From Clostridia bacterium (lineage in GTDB: Bacteria > Bacillota > Clostridia > Oscillospirales > CAG-272), in assembly GCA_017629395.1 (NCBI GenBank), contig JAGBXH010000351.1, forward strand, positions 1-8,001: a DNA stretch of 8,001 nt, written 5' to 3'. Position 1 is the stretch's first letter. Each line of letters opens with the position of its first letter. The translations under genes were made by a program, and so were the position numbers. The notes under the pieces were generated by a model. It was not told the DNA's origin, did not search any database, and was given only the letters and a program-made list of their open reading frames with translations. Below are positions 6,501 to 8,001 of the stretch, piece after piece.

Positions 6501-6506
6501 AGGAGG
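6501..6506 (+). promoter_or_regulatory. Shine-Dalgarno site of the methyltransferase gene
   Basis: AGGAGG, 5 bp before the ATG at 6512. It selects this start over an in-frame ATG at 6437, which would lie upstream of the promoter at 6456-6484. Confidence 0.85.
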
Positions 6507-6511
6507 TTTTT

Positions 6512-7741
6512 ATGCTTTCCCATCTCTCTAAAATCACCATCACCGAGAAAGGCGAAAAAATGCTTCGCGGCGGTCACGTTTGGGTGTTCGCCGACGAGGT
6601 GACCCATATAGACAAGCCCACAGAGGACGGAGATATCGTATACGTTTATTCAGCGAAGGGCAGATATCTCGGCGCAGGCTTTTATAACAGCGCATCCAAG
6701 ATCCGCGTGCGCATCCTTTCGCGCAACGCAAACGACACCTTTGATCAAAAATTCTGGCAGCGTCGCTTGGAGTACGCCGTTTCCTATCGCCGCAGCGTCA
6801 TGAAGGGCGACGATTTCAAGTGCTGCAGACTCATCTTCGGTGAAGCAGACTCCTTCCCCGGGTTGACCGTGGACAGATTCGACAATCTCCTTGTAGTACA
6901 AGCACTTTCGCTGGGCATCGACCGCATCAAGCACGTGCTGATCCCCGCGCTTGTAGACATTCTGCGCGGCATGGGCGAGCAAATTGACGGCGTTTACGAG
7001 AGAAACGACGTTGCCATTCGCCAAAAGGAAGGCTTAGAGGAATACACAGGCTGGTTCGAGGGCTTCTGCCCCGAAAATAACGCTTCGGGATTGACTAAGA
7101 TCGTCGAAAACGGCATCGTTTACGACGTTGACGTGATAAACGGTCAAAAAACAGGATTTTTCCTTGACCAGAAGTACAACCGTGCCTCCATTCACGCGGT
7201 TGCAAAGGGCAAAAAGGTGCTGGATTGCTTCACGCACACGGGCTCCTTTGCGCTCAACGCCGCCATTGCGGGGGCTGCGCACGTAACCGCTGTCGATATT
7301 TCAGAGGAAGCAATCAATATGGCGCGTAAAAACGCGCAAAACAACGGTCTTGCGGACAGAATGGACTTTGTCTGCACAGACGTTTTTGATCTTTTGACCG
7401 CTATGGCTGACAAAAAGATCCCCTGCGATTACGATTTCATCATCCTTGACCCGCCCGCGTTCACCAAGAGCCGCGACACGCTCAAGAACGCGATCAGAGG
7501 CTACCGCGAGATCAACTCCAAGGCTATGAAGCTGCTGCCGCGCGGCGGATATCTTGCCACCTGCTCCTGCTCGCACTTCATGACCGACACCTATTTCAAG
7601 CAGATGCTGCACAACGCAGCCGAGGATGCAGGCGTTTCCCTGCGCCAGATCGAAGCGCGCCAGCAGTCCCCCGACCACCCCATTTTGTGGAACGTACCCG
7701 AGACGGACTACTTAAAATTCTACATTTTCCAGATCGTATAA
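6512..7741 (+). CDS. rlmI: RlmI-type class I SAM-dependent 23S rRNA methyltransferase (PUA domain + methyltransferase)
   Basis: The product is 409 residues, close to E. coli RlmI (396), which makes 5-methylcytosine at position 1962 of 23S rRNA. An N-terminal PUA-type RNA-binding domain spans about residues 1-75 (GHVWVFADEV, GRYLGAGFYN). A linker domain follows, with SFPGLTVDRF and the family signature GQKTGFFLDQ at 211-220. The Rossmann methyltransferase part carries motif I (LDCFTHTGSFALNA, about 237-250), the SAM-ribose acidic residue D262 in VDIS, motif IV DPPAF at 313-317, and TCSCS at 350-354 with two cysteines suited to a cytosine-C5 mechanism. The start is fixed by AGGAGG. It is a single-gene unit, divergent from the transporter and probably unrelated to it in function. 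Unlike the transporter genes it uses TTA and TCA codons. COG1092 membership is firm; the exact target base, and hence the symbol, is inferred from the family. Confidence 0.93.
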   Translation: MLSHLSKITITEKGEKMLRGGHVWVFADEVTHIDKPTEDGDIVYVYSAKGRYLGAGFYNSASKIRVRILSRNANDTFDQKFWQRRLEYAVSYRRSVMKGDDFKCCRLIFGEADSFPGLTVDRFDNLLVVQALSLGIDRIKHVLIPALVDILRGMGEQIDGVYERNDVAIRQKEGLEEYTGWFEGFCPENNASGLTKIVENGIVYDVDVINGQKTGFFLDQKYNRASIHAVAKGKKVLDCFTHTGSFALNAAIAGAAHVTAVDISEEAINMARKNAQNNGLADRMDFVCTDVFDLLTAMADKKIPCDYDFIILDPPAFTKSRDTLKNAIRGYREINSKAMKLLPRGGYLATCSCSHFMTDTYFKQMLHNAAEDAGVSLRQIEARQQSPDHPILWNVPETDYLKFYIFQIV

Positions 7742-7860
7742 CGCATTGTGGTTTATTATTAAATCACTTGTTTAGTTTTACGGCATAAAAACAGCAGGCA
7801 CATGGGGCTGCGAAATAAGCGGTAAAATAATCAAAGACCAATGCTTTCAATAAGTAATTG

Positions 7861-7915
7861 CCGTAGGCGCTGGCGATCACATATTTCGGCATAGCCGAAA
7901 TTCTCGCCCCTACGG
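7861..7915 (+). repeat. REP-like palindromic intergenic repeat, copy A
   Basis: This shares its outer sequence with copy B at 7961-7995, in the opposite orientation. Relative to copy B it carries a longer centre that is itself an 8-bp palindrome (7883-7901). Read on the minus strand it opens with CCGTAGGGGCGA, a GTAG-headed palindrome like that of copy B. Confidence 0.65.
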
Positions 7916-7927
7916 CTGTTTTTGTTT
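7861..7927 (+). terminator. Palindromic hairpin with T-run downstream of the methyltransferase gene
   Basis: CCGTAGG (7861-7867) pairs with CCTACGG (7909-7915). Inside, GGCGA (7872-7876) pairs with TCGCC (7904-7908), and ATTTCGGC (7883-7890) pairs with GCCGAAAT (7894-7901) around ATA. TTTTTGTTT follows from 7919. It lies about 120 bp after the stop codon. It may be a repeat element that happens to serve as the terminator. Confidence 0.5.
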
Positions 7928-7960
7928 GGGTTTTACATATTAAAACCACAGCACAGACAC

Positions 7961-7995
7961 CTGTAGGGGCGATCAGTGATCGCCAGCACCTACGG
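7961..7995 (-). repeat. REP-like palindromic intergenic repeat, copy B
   Basis: On the plus strand it reads CTGTAGG, then GGCGATCA (7968-7975), one base, and TGATCGCC (7977-7984), an unpaired AGCA, and CCTACGG. The outer arms pair with one G-T wobble, and the inner 8-bp arms are perfect. It is the compact form of the element, opposite in orientation to copy A. Confidence 0.65.
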
Positions 7996-8001
7996 AAACT
8001 A

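Larger units (their letters stand above)
7861..7995. repeat. Inverted pair of repeats with 20-bp ends (possible MITE-like or BIME-like unit)
   Basis: The first 20 bases (7861-7880) and the reverse complement of the last 20 (7976-7995) agree at 19 positions, bounding a 135-bp unit. I see no target-site duplication in the flanks, though only 6 bp remain on the right. It could be a small non-autonomous element or two REP-like units placed head to head. Confidence 0.45.

Noticed and set aside
7764..7949. 61-codon minus-strand open frame at the right end.
   Set aside because: Much of it is a translation of palindromic repeat copy A, and no ribosome binding site is seen.
1..8001. Search by eye for tRNA or rRNA genes, a CRISPR array, transposase genes or a phage region.
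   Set aside because: No cloverleaf, no regularly spaced direct repeats, and no transposase or phage-like protein was found in any frame.

Overview
The window looks like chromosomal DNA of a Bacillota (Clostridia-type) bacterium, probably a gut or other carbohydrate-using anaerobe. This is inferred from the transporter families, AGGAGG-type ribosome binding sites, near-consensus sigma-A promoters, and GTAGGGGCGATC-type palindromic intergenic repeats of a kind I recall from Clostridia genomes. No 16S gene or other species marker is present.

Layout: positions 1-5456 carry three co-directional minus-strand genes, read right to left. They are a very large secreted solute-binding protein (1254 aa), a MalF/UgpA-type permease (315 aa), and a MalG/UgpE-type permease whose C-terminus runs off the left edge. 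Together they form the outer and membrane parts of a CUT1-type carbohydrate ABC importer. No ATPase is visible. In Bacillota such importers often share an unlinked MsmX-type ATPase, but one could also lie beyond the left edge. The operon appears to start at a perfect-consensus promoter (TTGACA, 17 bp, TATAAT) at 5905-5933. That leaves a leader of about 440 nt, rich in hairpins, before the strong Shine-Dalgarno site of the binding protein. A 6+6 bp inverted repeat covers the presumed start of transcription.

Positions 5934-6455 are AT-rich with a strong excess of T on the plus strand and no convincing gene. This stretch holds a well-formed plus-strand hairpin terminator (6110-6136) that follows no known gene, and a weak promoter just before it.

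Positions 6512-7741 carry one plus-strand gene for an RlmI-type (COG1092) PUA-domain SAM-dependent rRNA methyltransferase. It has its own extended -10 promoter overlapped by a perfect 16-bp dyad. Downstream, two related palindromic repeats lie in opposite orientation (7861-7915 and 7961-7995). The first is followed by a T-run and could terminate the methyltransferase transcript.

The most notable points are the architecture of the binding protein (two predicted jelly-roll regions and a helical block before the SBP fold, and no lipobox), the long structured leader, the total absence of TTA, CTA and TCA codons from all three transporter genes, and the nested inverted repeat pair at the right edge.
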